Part shown: positions 24,371 through 33,261 of the stretch, one piece after another
Layout: each line of letters opens with the position of its first letter
Position numbering within the stretch: the first letter of the stretch is position 1
Source: a virus
Virus record (IMG/VR): IMGVR_UViG_3300034121_001414
Coordinates: 1 to 45,701 of that record
Strand: one strand, 5' to 3'
DNA length: 45,701 nt
Translations under genes and position numbers: made by a program
The notes under the pieces: model-generated
Told to the model about the DNA's origin: nothing
Database searches by the model: none
Seen by the model: only the letters and a program-made list of their open reading frames with translations

Positions 24371-25089
24371 AAACCACAGTTGGAGACCATGGATCCGGAA
24401 GGTATTACATAGTCGATGAAAACAAAAATATAAAATATCCTAGTGTCACTACTATATTGAGTGAAATGACGGATAAAAGCGGATTAGACGCTTGGAAAGC
24501 TCGCGTAGGTGAAGCCGAAGCAGAAAGAATATCTAAATTTTCTGCAAATCGAGGAACCTTTATGCATTCTCTACACGAGCACTTTATAAATTCCAAATTT
24601 ATTTATAAAGATGAGAAACCTTTGCAACAGGCTTTCATAAAATCTATAGCTGAATGTTCTACTCTAACAGAAGAAGAACTAGAAGTAGGTAAAAATTTGT
24701 TTTTGAATTTTTGTAATAATTCAGATTTCTACGATCGAATAGGTTCTATTTTATATCAAGAAGAACCTTTATGGTCTTCGAAAGGTGGAGGATATGCCGG
24801 TAGAATGGACTTAGCAATCAATTCTATTGAAGGGAATCCTAAAATTATAGATTTTAAAACGAGTAAAAAACCTAAGCTAGAAAAATGGATAGACAATTAC
24901 AAAATGCAAATTGCCGCTTATTCTATTGCTCTTCATGAAAGACATGGCATATTTCCTAAATCTTGCGAAATTTGGATATCTTGTGAAACCGGAGAAGTTC
25001 AACTGTTTGAAATGGATCAAAAATCTATAAAGGATAACTTTGAAAAATTTCACAAAAAAGTTATAGAATACCATGAAAAATTCCATTAA
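24367..25089 (+). CDS. PD-(D/E)XK nuclease, Cas4/RecB-like
   Basis: A 240-residue nuclease-fold protein. In order: YPSVTTIL near the N-terminus, RGTFMHSLHE (active-site His), GGGYAGRMDLAI (Asp), IIDFKTSKKPK (the D-x-K pair) and YKMQIAAYSIA (the Q-x-x-x-Y motif typical of RecB and Cas4 nucleases). No four-Cys iron-sulphur cluster is visible. It would cut single-stranded or end-resected DNA in replication, recombination or host DNA breakdown. The start is TTG at 24367: the next in-frame ATG would remove the conserved N-terminal motif. Confidence 0.8.
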   Translation: MKTTVGDHGSGRYYIVDENKNIKYPSVTTILSEMTDKSGLDAWKARVGEAEAERISKFSANRGTFMHSLHEHFINSKFIYKDEKPLQQAFIKSIAECSTLTEEELEVGKNLFLNFCNNSDFYDRIGSILYQEEPLWSSKGGGYAGRMDLAINSIEGNPKIIDFKTSKKPKLEKWIDNYKMQIAAYSIALHERHGIFPKSCEIWISCETGEVQLFEMDQKSIKDNFEKFHKKVIEYHEKFH

Positions 25090-25729
25090 TAAATTTACTA
25101 TTGGTTATATAGAACACGATAAAGAAGTTTTTGATCGACTTTTAGGTCCTAGTATTGAAAACTTAAAAGGAGAATTTGATGTTGTTAGTGTTTCTGACGA
25201 AAAATATCCAGCAGAAAATTATAACAAATTAGTAAGTATGGCAAAAACTCCTTATATTATACTTACTCATCAAGATGTTTCTTTTTCTAGTGACCTATTA
25301 GATAGAATTGAACTTACTATGGAAGCTCTTGATTATAATTTTGGAGCATTAGGTATGGTAGGGGTAGATAAATTAGGTAATTATCGTTGGTCAGAAATTG
25401 AAAAAATATATCAAATAGATACTGCAGATTGCTGCTTTTTGATTATTAAGACTGATAATGATATACAATTTGATGAAATTGATTTTAATGAATATCATCT
25501 GTATGTGGAAGATTATTGTGCTCGATTAGGAAGATTAAAAAATCAAGAAATATACACGATATCTACAATATCAAAAGAATCTGATCCTAATTATACTTAT
25601 AAACTTAATAATGATACATTCTTAAACCATCATTCTTTTACGGTTTCTAATAAAGGATTTTGCTGGGGTAGATATTCTGAATTTAAAAAGAAATTACAAC
25701 AAAAATGGCCAGGAATAAAAACTACATAA
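25073..25729 (+). CDS. Glycosyltransferase-like protein (GT-A fold)
   Basis: 218 residues that look like a family 2-type glycosyltransferase: NKFTIGYIEHD at the start, TPYIILTHQDVSF where the DxD motif is expected, FGALGMVGVD, then DTADCCFLIIK and HLYVEDYCARLG, which matches the acidic catalytic segment of small phage and capsule transferases. It overlaps the nuclease gene by 17 bases but functionally opens the sugar module that follows. Confidence 0.7.
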   Translation: MKNSINKFTIGYIEHDKEVFDRLLGPSIENLKGEFDVVSVSDEKYPAENYNKLVSMAKTPYIILTHQDVSFSSDLLDRIELTMEALDYNFGALGMVGVDKLGNYRWSEIEKIYQIDTADCCFLIIKTDNDIQFDEIDFNEYHLYVEDYCARLGRLKNQEIYTISTISKESDPNYTYKLNNDTFLNHHSFTVSNKGFCWGRYSEFKKKLQQKWPGIKTT

Positions 25730-25754
25730 CTCTAATCAACATATAATATCTAAT

Positions 25755-26732
25755 ATGAGTAAGAAAAGAGCTTTAATCAGTGGTATAAATGGTATGGACG
25801 GAAGCCATTTAGCAGAACTTTTACTATCAAAAGACTATGAAGTTTTTGGTATTGAAAGAAGAAAAGCAATTGAAGAAAGAAGCAACACCACACATATATC
25901 TGATAAAATCCATTATCTGAAAGGTGATTTAGCTGACCAAAATTCTTTGGTCAGATGTCTTAAAGAAGCAGAACCACATGAAATTTATAACCTAGCAGCA
26001 CAATCATTTGTTGAAGATAGCTGGGATACTCCAGAAGCAATAGCAAATACTACTGGATTAGGTGTTCTTAGAATGCTTGAATCAATTAGAGAATATGGTA
26101 ACAAAGATATGAGATTCTATCAAGCTTCATCTTCTGAAATGTTTGGAAAAATGGTTGAAAATCCAGCAAATGAAAATACTCCATTTTATCCAAGATCACC
26201 TTATGGAGTTGCTAAATTATACGGACATTGGATTTGTAATAATTATCGAGAATCATATGGGATGTATAATTGCAGTGGAATTCTATTTAATCATGAAAGT
26301 GAAAGACGAGGAAAACAATTTGTTACTCGAAAAATAACTAGTGGGATTGCAAAAATTCATTTAGGTTTTGCTGATACATTAGCCCTTGGTAATTTGAAAG
26401 CTTCAAGAGATTGGGGTTATGCTCCAGATTATGTTGAAGGTATGTGGAGAATGTTACAGCAAGATCAACCAGATGATTATGTTCTTGCTACCGGCGAAAC
26501 TCACACAATCGAAGAATTTTTAGATGAAGCTTTTCGTCTAATTGGAATTGACGATTGGTCAAAATATGTTATTAAAGACCCTAAATTCTATCGACCGGCA
26601 GAAGTTGATGTTTTGAACGGTGATTACACAAAAGCCAAAGAAATTTTAGGTTGGCAACCTACTACTACGTTTAAGGAAATCGTTAATAAAATGGTTTTGA
26701 ACGACATACAACTATTAAAAAAACAATATTAG
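25755..26732 (+). CDS. gmd: GDP-mannose 4,6-dehydratase
   Basis: Converts GDP-mannose to GDP-4-keto-6-deoxymannose, the precursor of fucose, rhamnose and related deoxysugars. SGINGMDGSHLAE at 9-21 is the NADP-binding Rossmann motif; ASSSEMFG at 124-131 and Tyr150-x-x-x-Lys154 (SPYGVAKLYGHW) are the catalytic residues; FNHESERRGKQFVTRKI is a GMD hallmark. At 325 residues it is a little shorter than E. coli Gmd (373). It begins the core of a sugar-modifying cluster, and the next gene is a sugar C-methyltransferase that would act on keto-sugars of this kind. Confidence 0.9.
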   Translation: MSKKRALISGINGMDGSHLAELLLSKDYEVFGIERRKAIEERSNTTHISDKIHYLKGDLADQNSLVRCLKEAEPHEIYNLAAQSFVEDSWDTPEAIANTTGLGVLRMLESIREYGNKDMRFYQASSSEMFGKMVENPANENTPFYPRSPYGVAKLYGHWICNNYRESYGMYNCSGILFNHESERRGKQFVTRKITSGIAKIHLGFADTLALGNLKASRDWGYAPDYVEGMWRMLQQDQPDDYVLATGETHTIEEFLDEAFRLIGIDDWSKYVIKDPKFYRPAEVDVLNGDYTKAKEILGWQPTTTFKEIVNKMVLNDIQLLKKQY

Positions 26733-26737
26733 ATGAA

Positions 26738-27970
26738 ATGGAAAAAATAGGTAAAGAACTTTTCAGTTTAGGTAAACTGTATGTTTCAGACTTTATTCAA
26801 GAGGGAGAAAACCCTCGAGCAGGAAAACATGATATGACATTAGTCATTGACGAACGTTATGGAGCAGTTAGATTAAAAGAATCAACACCAATACATTCAA
26901 TGTTTGGTAAATACTGGTATAGAAGTGGAATCAATACTACAATGAGAAATGAACTAAAATCTATTGTGGAAAGTGTTGAATCCGTTCACAAATTAAAAGA
27001 CGGAGATCTTTGGTTAGATATCGCTTGTAATGATGGAACTCTTCTAAGCTTTGTTAAGACTAATGTTAAAAAATTAGGAATTGACCCAGCTGAAGATTCA
27101 TTTGTTAAAGAATCATCTAAAATCGCAGATGATATTGTTCAAGACTATTTTACTGCTGAAAATTTTGATAGATCTAAATTTGCTGGTGAAAAAGCAAATG
27201 TGGTCACTTGTATAGCAATGTTTTACGACTTAGACGAGCCTCTAGAATTCCTAAATGATATACATTCAATCATGGATGATGATGGACTTCTAGTCCTTCA
27301 GATGAGTTATACACCTCTAATGATTAAACAATTAGCATTCGATAACATTTGCCATGAACATGTTTATTATTGGTCATTAAGCACTTTGAAAAAAGTTATC
27401 GAACAAGCAAATATGCACATTGTTGATTGTCAATTAAATGATGTTAATGGTGGATCTTTCCGAATCTATATCAAGAAAAATGAATGCAACCCTCTAACAT
27501 TCTCATCGGCTCCATATCGTGATGTATGCGAAGTTAGAGTTGAATCAATCTTGAAATGGGAAGAATCTCTCGGAATCGATAAATCAATGATTTGGTTAGA
27601 CTTCTATAATAAAATCAATGCTCTTAAAAAGAAAACAGTTGACTTTATTAAAGCAGAAAAAGCCAAAGGAAAAACTATTTGCGGATATGGTGCTTCTACT
27701 AAAGGAAACACTCTACTCCAATGGTTTGGTTTAGATAACACATTAATTGATGCAATAGCTGAGCGTTCGCATTACAAATTCAATCATAAGACGATTGGTA
27801 CTAACATTCCAATTTTATCGGAAGAGGAAGTTCGAGCTATGAATCCTGACTATATGTTGGTTCTACCATGGCATTTCATAAATGAATTTATTCAGAGAGA
27901 AGACGAATACTTGAGTAATGGAGGTAAATTCATTGTACCGTGTCCTAATTTTCAAATAATCACAAAATAA
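26738..27970 (+). CDS. NDP-sugar C-methyltransferase
   Basis: A 410-residue enzyme with the two-part layout of C-methyltransferases that act on nucleotide-bound keto-sugars. The SAM fold has LWLDIACNDGTLL at 91-103, and the C-terminal domain begins near ICGYGASTKGNTLLQWFGL and includes NIPILSEEEV, typical of the C-terminal methyltransferase-associated domain. The N-terminal Cys-rich zinc-binding part of the family is missing or degenerate (no CxxC), though SDFI remains. Gmd upstream makes a 4-keto sugar, the kind of substrate such enzymes methylate. It starts 5 bases after the gmd stop. Confidence 0.82.
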   Translation: MEKIGKELFSLGKLYVSDFIQEGENPRAGKHDMTLVIDERYGAVRLKESTPIHSMFGKYWYRSGINTTMRNELKSIVESVESVHKLKDGDLWLDIACNDGTLLSFVKTNVKKLGIDPAEDSFVKESSKIADDIVQDYFTAENFDRSKFAGEKANVVTCIAMFYDLDEPLEFLNDIHSIMDDDGLLVLQMSYTPLMIKQLAFDNICHEHVYYWSLSTLKKVIEQANMHIVDCQLNDVNGGSFRIYIKKNECNPLTFSSAPYRDVCEVRVESILKWEESLGIDKSMIWLDFYNKINALKKKTVDFIKAEKAKGKTICGYGASTKGNTLLQWFGLDNTLIDAIAERSHYKFNHKTIGTNIPILSEEEVRAMNPDYMLVLPWHFINEFIQREDEYLSNGGKFIVPCPNFQIITK

Positions 27971-27975
27971 CAAGT

Positions 27976-28230
27976 ATGGAAACAATCGGTAATTTAATTG
28001 ACAAACTTACAATCGCAAATATACGTATTTGGATGGCAGAAGATATCAAACGAAAACCTGATGCTACTGATAAAGAAATTGCAGACGCTACTAGAGTAAC
28101 AAATGTAGCAAACTCATATAGAACCGATTTAATTCAAGAAATTGATGAAACGATAAATGAGTTAATAACCACTGGTAAACCGCAAAAGCTGTATAAGCAA
28201 GGTTCTACTAAAATGTATGGAAAAAAATAA
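27976..28230 (+). CDS. Small helical protein of sugar clusters
   Basis: 84 residues, helical, with TIGNLIDKLTIANIRIWMAED and a later NSYRTDLIQEIDETINELI. Small proteins of this pattern (related to DUF4254-like families) occur next to polysaccharide and glycosyltransferase genes in bacteria, consistent with the context. Function is unknown. Confidence 0.55.
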   Translation: METIGNLIDKLTIANIRIWMAEDIKRKPDATDKEIADATRVTNVANSYRTDLIQEIDETINELITTGKPQKLYKQGSTKMYGKK

Positions 28231-28238
28231 TCAACATA

Positions 28239-28844
28239 ATGTATTACGGACAACACGGAGAAGATCAGCATATACAAGAATTTTTTGATGTCAATCATAA
28301 AGGCGTTTGTATTGATGTTGGAGCTAATGAACCAATTAGAGGTAGCAACACATATTACTTTGAGCAAAAGGGTTGGAAAGTTTATTCAATTGAACCAAAT
28401 CCATATTGTGTACAACGCCTAAAAGAACATCGTCAAAACGTTTTCAATCTCGCAATAAGTAATGAAAATCAAAACGAAGTAACATTTACAATTTGCACTC
28501 TTAATAATGGAGAGCAAGGTGCAATTTCATCTCTTACTATTGATGAAAAACTTTTACAAGCACATCAAATTTATAGTCCAAAACTTGAAGAGATTAAAGT
28601 TGAGGTAAAAACTCTAAACACTTTCATCGAAGAAAATGGTATAACAGAAATTGACTTTATTTCGATCGATACTGAAGGTACTGAATTGGATGTATTAAAA
28701 GGTTTTGATATTGAAAAATACGCACCAAAACTTTTCATCATAGAAAACAATTACAACGAACCAGAAATAGAGGAGTATCTTTCTACTTTCGGTTATGTTA
28801 AAAATAGAAGAGTTGCAGTAAACGACTTCTATATTAAAAAATAA
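28239..28844 (+). CDS. FkbM-family methyltransferase (first copy)
   Basis: A 201-residue SAM-dependent methyltransferase of the FkbM family, which methylates hydroxyls of sugars and natural products. CIDVGANEP at 24-32 is the SAM-binding motif, then YSIEPNPYC and a late DFISIDTEGTELDVLKGFD, a diagnostic FkbM motif. It is followed 7 bases later by a second, divergent FkbM gene; both would decorate the same glycan at different positions. Confidence 0.85.
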   Translation: MYYGQHGEDQHIQEFFDVNHKGVCIDVGANEPIRGSNTYYFEQKGWKVYSIEPNPYCVQRLKEHRQNVFNLAISNENQNEVTFTICTLNNGEQGAISSLTIDEKLLQAHQIYSPKLEEIKVEVKTLNTFIEENGITEIDFISIDTEGTELDVLKGFDIEKYAPKLFIIENNYNEPEIEEYLSTFGYVKNRRVAVNDFYIKK

Positions 28845-28851
28845 AACAACA

Positions 28852-29496
28852 ATGTATTACGCAGAATTTCAAACCGATAAATACATCAGAGAAACATTTT
28901 TTCCTGGTGAAAATACCAACATGTCTATGGCTGAGATTGGAGCAGGTCCAATCGAGTTCTATAGTATGTCAAAACATTTTAGAGACTCTGGTTGGAGGTG
29001 TGTATGTGTAGACCCCAATCCTAAATTTGTAGAACAACATCGAAATGCTGGAAATGAAATTTACGAATTAGCTTGTTCTTCAGAAGAAGGTGAAACAACT
29101 TTCAATGTATTTGAAACTGGTGGTTGGGATTCAGCTTCTGATGGTATATCATACTCTTCTTTAGGCTTAAGATATGCTAAAGCAGATTCAAATCCAACCA
29201 AAACATTTAATGTGAAGGTTGTAAAATTGAGCAATTTACTCGAATCAATTAAAGTTGAAGCTCTGGATTTTGTTTCAATCGACGTTGAAGGTTGGGAATT
29301 AGATGTTATGCGAGGTTTTGATGTTAATAAATATCGACCAAGAGTTATCTTACTTGAAAATTACAATCACGATCCAGCGTATAATCAATACATGGAATCA
29401 ATTGAATATACATTCCATAGCAAAATTGAATACAATTACATATACATAAGAAACTCTAATGACCAAAAGCTATTTAATGGGTGGAAAGCTCGGTGA
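28852..29496 (+). CDS. FkbM-family methyltransferase (second copy)
   Basis: 214 residues, related to the upstream gene but clearly divergent. AEIGAGP near residue 27 is the SAM motif in altered form, CVDPNPKFVEQH is the acidic loop, and DFVSIDVEGWELDVMRGFD is the FkbM hallmark. The start MYYAEFQTDKY resembles MYYGQHGEDQH of the first copy, pointing to an old tandem duplication. It overlaps the next gene by 38 bases. Confidence 0.83.
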   Translation: MYYAEFQTDKYIRETFFPGENTNMSMAEIGAGPIEFYSMSKHFRDSGWRCVCVDPNPKFVEQHRNAGNEIYELACSSEEGETTFNVFETGGWDSASDGISYSSLGLRYAKADSNPTKTFNVKVVKLSNLLESIKVEALDFVSIDVEGWELDVMRGFDVNKYRPRVILLENYNHDPAYNQYMESIEYTFHSKIEYNYIYIRNSNDQKLFNGWKAR

Positions 29497-30184
29497 CTTT
29501 ATTCATAGTTTAGCTGTATGTAAATACATCTACAACATATCTGGAGTTAAAGCAGATTTGTTTATAGCTAATATCGGTGATTCTTTTGAACGACCGGTAG
29601 AATTTACGTTTTCTGAACTTAAACCAGTCTTAGAAAAACAAGAATGGTTAAATTCATTTAACCTATACGATGGAAGAGAAATAGAAGTTAATTTGTCAAA
29701 TTTCAGAAATTCAAATCATCTATATGCAGGTCATAATTGGTTAAATGTGTATTTCAAGACTTTTATTCCAGGTGAAAATCCGCCAAAAGAATTCAAATGG
29801 ATTGATATGGAACGAGATGAAAGATATGCAAATGCTTTAATTGTTAATCGTTCGATAAGTAAACCTGGTAGACTTTCAGCAGATGCTTTACAAGGCTATC
29901 AAAATATCGCAAATCAATACGAAGAAAAATATTTTGTTTGCTTTGAAAAATTCCAATATGAAGCATTCCCTCTAAAAGATCAATTTCAAATCTTACTTGT
30001 TAAAGATTTGTATGAATACTTTAAGGTAATAAATAGCGCTAAATTGTTCGTAGGAAATCAATCTGGTCCTTTTGCTTGGGCATCAGCTATGAATGTGCCG
30101 AGAGTACTAGAAATTCTTAGAGTACCTGAAGGTATTTGGTATAGAAGTGACTCTGACTATTACAAAAATTTCTCCCTAATATGA
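29459..30184 (+). CDS. Glycosyltransferase family 9-like protein
   Basis: 241 residues with the outline of a GT-B enzyme such as heptosyltransferases: an N-terminal MGGKLGDFIHSLAV (the typical glycine-rich GDxxh start) and a C-terminal KLFVGNQSGPFAWASAMNVP, where family 9 enzymes have a GNDSGPMH-like nucleotide-sugar site. Shorter than bacterial heptosyltransferases (about 320-350), so a compact variant. It would extend a surface glycan together with the flanking transferases. The next gene starts inside its stop. Confidence 0.65.
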   Translation: MTKSYLMGGKLGDFIHSLAVCKYIYNISGVKADLFIANIGDSFERPVEFTFSELKPVLEKQEWLNSFNLYDGREIEVNLSNFRNSNHLYAGHNWLNVYFKTFIPGENPPKEFKWIDMERDERYANALIVNRSISKPGRLSADALQGYQNIANQYEEKYFVCFEKFQYEAFPLKDQFQILLVKDLYEYFKVINSAKLFVGNQSGPFAWASAMNVPRVLEILRVPEGIWYRSDSDYYKNFSLI

Positions 30185-30900
30185 AACATGTAGACGTAGT
30201 AATTATTTCATGGGCTCGTAATGACGAGCTCCTTCAAGTAACAAAGAATGGATTAGATACTTTATTCGCATCTGATTTAGGAGATATTGCATTTCACGCT
30301 TATGTTATTGAAACTAATCCAGAAGTTAATTATGACGAATATAATCAATTCAAATGGATGCATTCGTGTACAACAATCCATCCAAATTCTGAATTCGGAT
30401 ATCATAAATTCCTGAACATAGGAAGACGAGCTGGAAACTCTCAATATGTAGTTCTTTGTAATTCCGATTTGACTTATGAAAAAGGCTGGGCTTCTTCTAT
30501 TACAGAAGTAATGGAAACTTATCCAGATATCTTATCTGCTTCTCCTTGGTGTCCTCAAACTCAAGGTGATAATTCTCCTCATGTTAGAAATGTATATGAA
30601 GGACATAGAGTTAGAGGAGAATTATCTGGATGGTGTATATTTCAGCAAAGAAAAATATATGATATCATAGGAGAGTTAGATGAACGATTCCGCTTTTGGT
30701 ATTGTGATAATGATTATAGTATGGAATTACAAACTAAAGGAATTCGTCATGTATTAATTCCTTCTTCTGTTGTTAATCATCATGAAAATAATTTAGGAAA
30801 AACTGGAGTAACTCTCACACCCGAAGAACAATATAATATAACTTCTGCTCAAGAGAATATTTTTAAAGAAAAATGGGAAAAATTGTTATACAAAAATTAA
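30181..30900 (+). CDS. Family 2 glycosyltransferase
   Basis: 239 residues. VDVVIISWARNDEL is the first strand and helix of the GT-A fold, NIGRRAGNSQYVVLCNSDLTY carries a DxT-type variant of the DxD motif, GELSGWCIFQQRKIYDIIGELD and FRFWYCDNDYSMEL match the acceptor-binding and catalytic-base region of rhamnosyl- and related transferases. It closes the 25.1-30.9 kb sugar module; a deoxysugar made through gmd would be a reasonable donor, by inference. Confidence 0.8.
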   Translation: MKHVDVVIISWARNDELLQVTKNGLDTLFASDLGDIAFHAYVIETNPEVNYDEYNQFKWMHSCTTIHPNSEFGYHKFLNIGRRAGNSQYVVLCNSDLTYEKGWASSITEVMETYPDILSASPWCPQTQGDNSPHVRNVYEGHRVRGELSGWCIFQQRKIYDIIGELDERFRFWYCDNDYSMELQTKGIRHVLIPSSVVNHHENNLGKTGVTLTPEEQYNITSAQENIFKEKWEKLLYKN

Positions 30901-30935
30901 GAATATTCATATAATAAAAAACAAATAAAATACAC

Positions 30936-31457
30936 ATGAAAGTAGTTAAAAACGACGATTTGCTAGAAGCACCAGATATGGAAAACGGAATTGATAAAAT
31001 TAAAATCGCGGAACTTCAAGAAAACTTTGATAGGACTCGACAAATGATGGAAACCAAGAAATATGATATTTTTCTTACTGCTCCACAAACAGCATTTTTG
31101 TTTAATGAATTTTACAAAAACGTAGAATGGAAAGGTTATGAATCATATGCTATCTCAGAAACCTATCAATATATCAATAGCTTAGTAGATGTTGATGGTA
31201 TTATAAATGGTCAGATTCCTACAGAAATTACAGAAGCAGTTTTCCACTTCCTTAAGAATTATACTGCTAGAGGTTTTGAAGCTGCCGTACTTTTTCGTCA
31301 AGTTTGCGATCAATTTGCACTTCCTATGAAAGAAATTAATGAAGATCGTCAAATTCTTCGTGATATTTCTCTAGAATTAGTTGCAGCCGAGCAAGGAATC
31401 GAAGTTGAAACTCTAGTAAAGAATCTAGAAGATCAGCAAAGAGGACATGCCCAATAA
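30936..31457 (+). CDS. Protein of unknown function
   Basis: 173 residues, acidic and helical, with a central aromatic stretch (AFLFNEFYKNVEWKGYESY) and a final helix bundle (FEAAVLFRQVCDQFALP). Preceded by the ATATAAT-type element at 30909-30918. I do not recognise a family; it is likely a cytoplasmic phage protein. Confidence 0.55.
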   Translation: MKVVKNDDLLEAPDMENGIDKIKIAELQENFDRTRQMMETKKYDIFLTAPQTAFLFNEFYKNVEWKGYESYAISETYQYINSLVDVDGIINGQIPTEITEAVFHFLKNYTARGFEAAVLFRQVCDQFALPMKEINEDRQILRDISLELVAAEQGIEVETLVKNLEDQQRGHAQ

Positions 31458-31486
31458 TTAAAGATAAATAACTTAAAACGACTATT

Positions 31487-31723
31487 ATGTCTTTTAAGAA
31501 ATTTTATCAGTATTTATCCGAAGGTAAGAAACCTAAATCTCACGATATAGTAGAAGTAGAAGTTCCACGTCCAGACATAGACCCTAATTCAGCTCTTAAA
31601 TGTCCAAAATGTGGTTCTTCCGCTTTTCCTTGTGAGTGTTTTACGGATGATTATTACAATTCAAAAACTCCTCAACAAGCACCTAGACCTAATAAAGTAA
31701 TTAAGCCAAAGAAAGATGAATAA
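31487..31723 (+). CDS. Small zinc-ribbon protein with capsid-targeting-like leader
   Basis: 78 residues. The start MSFKKFYQYLSEGKK has the F-x-x-F ... L-x-E pattern seen in the proteins at 42.7-45.6 kb; cleavage after Glu12 would release the rest. The middle carries CPKCGSSAFPCECF, a probable zinc knuckle, and the tail is Pro- and Lys-rich. If packaged, it would be a small basic metal-binding protein delivered with the DNA. The packaging idea is inference from the leader. Confidence 0.55.
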   Translation: MSFKKFYQYLSEGKKPKSHDIVEVEVPRPDIDPNSALKCPKCGSSAFPCECFTDDYYNSKTPQQAPRPNKVIKPKKDE

Positions 31724-32006
31724 AGTAGATAATTTTATCAGAAGTAATTTTCCTTATATTGTAATAGCTTTTATCTTTATTAATTTTTTTAATTCTTGCG
31801 ATAGAACTACTAAATCTCTTAGTAAAAAAATTGATAAATTAGAAGCTTCAATTGATACTCTTAAAACAGTAACTGTTACTAAAACGGATCTACAAATTGA
31901 AGGTCTTAAAAGTGAAAAGCGTATGATACAATCAACGGATCGAAAAATCCTTGATGTTAATAGACAATCAGAAATAGATAAAGAATTAAGTATCCTTATT
32001 GATTAA
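31716..32006 (+). CDS. Small membrane-anchored coiled-coil protein
   Basis: 96 residues. An N-terminal transmembrane helix (FPYIVIAFIFINFF) is followed by Ser-Cys and a long coiled coil (SLSKKIDKLEASIDTLKTV). The layout, one N-terminal anchor and a periplasmic or cytoplasmic coil, resembles inner-membrane spanin or phage exclusion proteins; neither can be shown. It overlaps the preceding gene by 8 bases. Confidence 0.55.
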   Translation: MNKVDNFIRSNFPYIVIAFIFINFFNSCDRTTKSLSKKIDKLEASIDTLKTVTVTKTDLQIEGLKSEKRMIQSTDRKILDVNRQSEIDKELSILID

Positions 32007-32013
32007 TACTTCA

Positions 32014-33261
32014 ATGAATTCCTTAGATAAACAATATCAAGATCTGCTTCAAACAATTATAGATTTTGGAGTAGAAAAGAAAGATCGAACTGGAACCGGA
32101 ACTAAATCTATTTTCGGTTATATAATTCGACATAACATGAAAGAAGGATTTCCTCTTCTTACTACAAAGAAGCTTCATTGGAAATCTATAGTCACGGAAC
32201 TTATTTGGTTCTTACGTGGTGATACTAATATCAAATTCCTTGTTGATAACGATTGCAATATCTGGAATGGTGATGCTTATAAAAAATACGAGCAACATTT
32301 TATAGGTTGGGAAGATACTCCTTCAATAGAAACTTTTGCTAACGAAATAAAAATCAATCCAGGTTTTGCAAAACGTTGGGGTGAATTAGGACCAATTTAT
32401 GGTAAGCAATGGAGAAGTTGGCATTCAAATGCTAAGGTTACTATGGATGGTAAGTATCATGAGGAAAAAGGTATAGACCAAATATCAATCTTAATCAACG
32501 ACCTTAAAACAAATCCTGATAGTAGAAGGCTAATGGTTAACGCTTGGAATGTAGCAGAGTTAGACCAAATGGTACTTCCGCCTTGTCATTATGGATTTCA
32601 AATTTATACAAGAGAGTTGAGTTTGGAAGAGAGGATACAACAAATCCCATTTTCTGAAAAACATACTATACAAGAAAGAAATGAATGTATTGATGATTTA
32701 AGAACGCTAAAAGGTGATGAGTTAAAATCTTTTGAACAATACATTAAACAACAATGTGACTCTATTCATATCCCAACCCGAGCAATCTCATTAATGTGGA
32801 ATCAACGTTCGGTAGATACGTTCTTAGGTCTACCATTTAACATCGCTTCTTATGGTCTTCTATTAGAAATACTAGCTAAAGAAGTCAATATGGTTCCTGA
32901 TCAGCTAATTGGTAATTTAGGAGATGTTCATTTATATTCAAATCATATCGAACAAGCTAAAGAACAAATCGGTAGAGATTTAACATGTGAAGAACGAGTT
33001 AATATGGCATCAACCGATATCCACTTTGATCCATTTGATTTTGGAGTAGGGCCGCAGGTCATTGATGAATCTATCCATAGAGTATGTGATTCTTATGGAG
33101 TTCCAAGAAGAACAAGACAACCATTCGATCTTCCTACTTTAAAAATGCCCGATCGTTCAACATTTGAAGGTGAATTTTTACCGCAGTATTGGCTTCCTCA
33201 AGAATTTGAAATAGAAAATTATAAATCACATCCTTCTATTAAGGCTCCTCTTTCCAATTAA
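32014..33261 (+). CDS. thyA: Thymidylate synthase with large insertions
   Basis: Makes dTMP from dUMP using methylene-tetrahydrofolate. DRTGTGTKSIFG, the catalytic Cys191 in LPPCHYGFQ, MWNQRSVDTFLGLPFNIASYG and GDVHLYSNHI are all present. Asn276 in the FNIAS motif is the residue that selects dUMP; dCMP hydroxymethylases have Asp there. At 415 residues it is about 150 longer than E. coli ThyA (264). The extra sequence is mainly residues 92-120 and a helical, charged insert at 201-253 between the catalytic loop and MWNQRS. ATG at 32014 is preferred over TTG at 31999, which lies inside the previous gene. Confidence 0.92.
   Translation: MNSLDKQYQDLLQTIIDFGVEKKDRTGTGTKSIFGYIIRHNMKEGFPLLTTKKLHWKSIVTELIWFLRGDTNIKFLVDNDCNIWNGDAYKKYEQHFIGWEDTPSIETFANEIKINPGFAKRWGELGPIYGKQWRSWHSNAKVTMDGKYHEEKGIDQISILINDLKTNPDSRRLMVNAWNVAELDQMVLPPCHYGFQIYTRELSLEERIQQIPFSEKHTIQERNECIDDLRTLKGDELKSFEQYIKQQCDSIHIPTRAISLMWNQRSVDTFLGLPFNIASYGLLLEILAKEVNMVPDQLIGNLGDVHLYSNHIEQAKEQIGRDLTCEERVNMASTDIHFDPFDFGVGPQVIDESIHRVCDSYGVPRRTRQPFDLPTLKMPDRSTFEGEFLPQYWLPQEFEIENYKSHPSIKAPLSN

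Noticed and set aside
32014-33261. dCMP or dUMP hydroxymethylase, suggesting modified pyrimidines
   Set aside because: Asn is kept in the FNIAS motif, the dUMP-selective residue; no dCTPase or base glucosyltransferase of T4 type is in the window.
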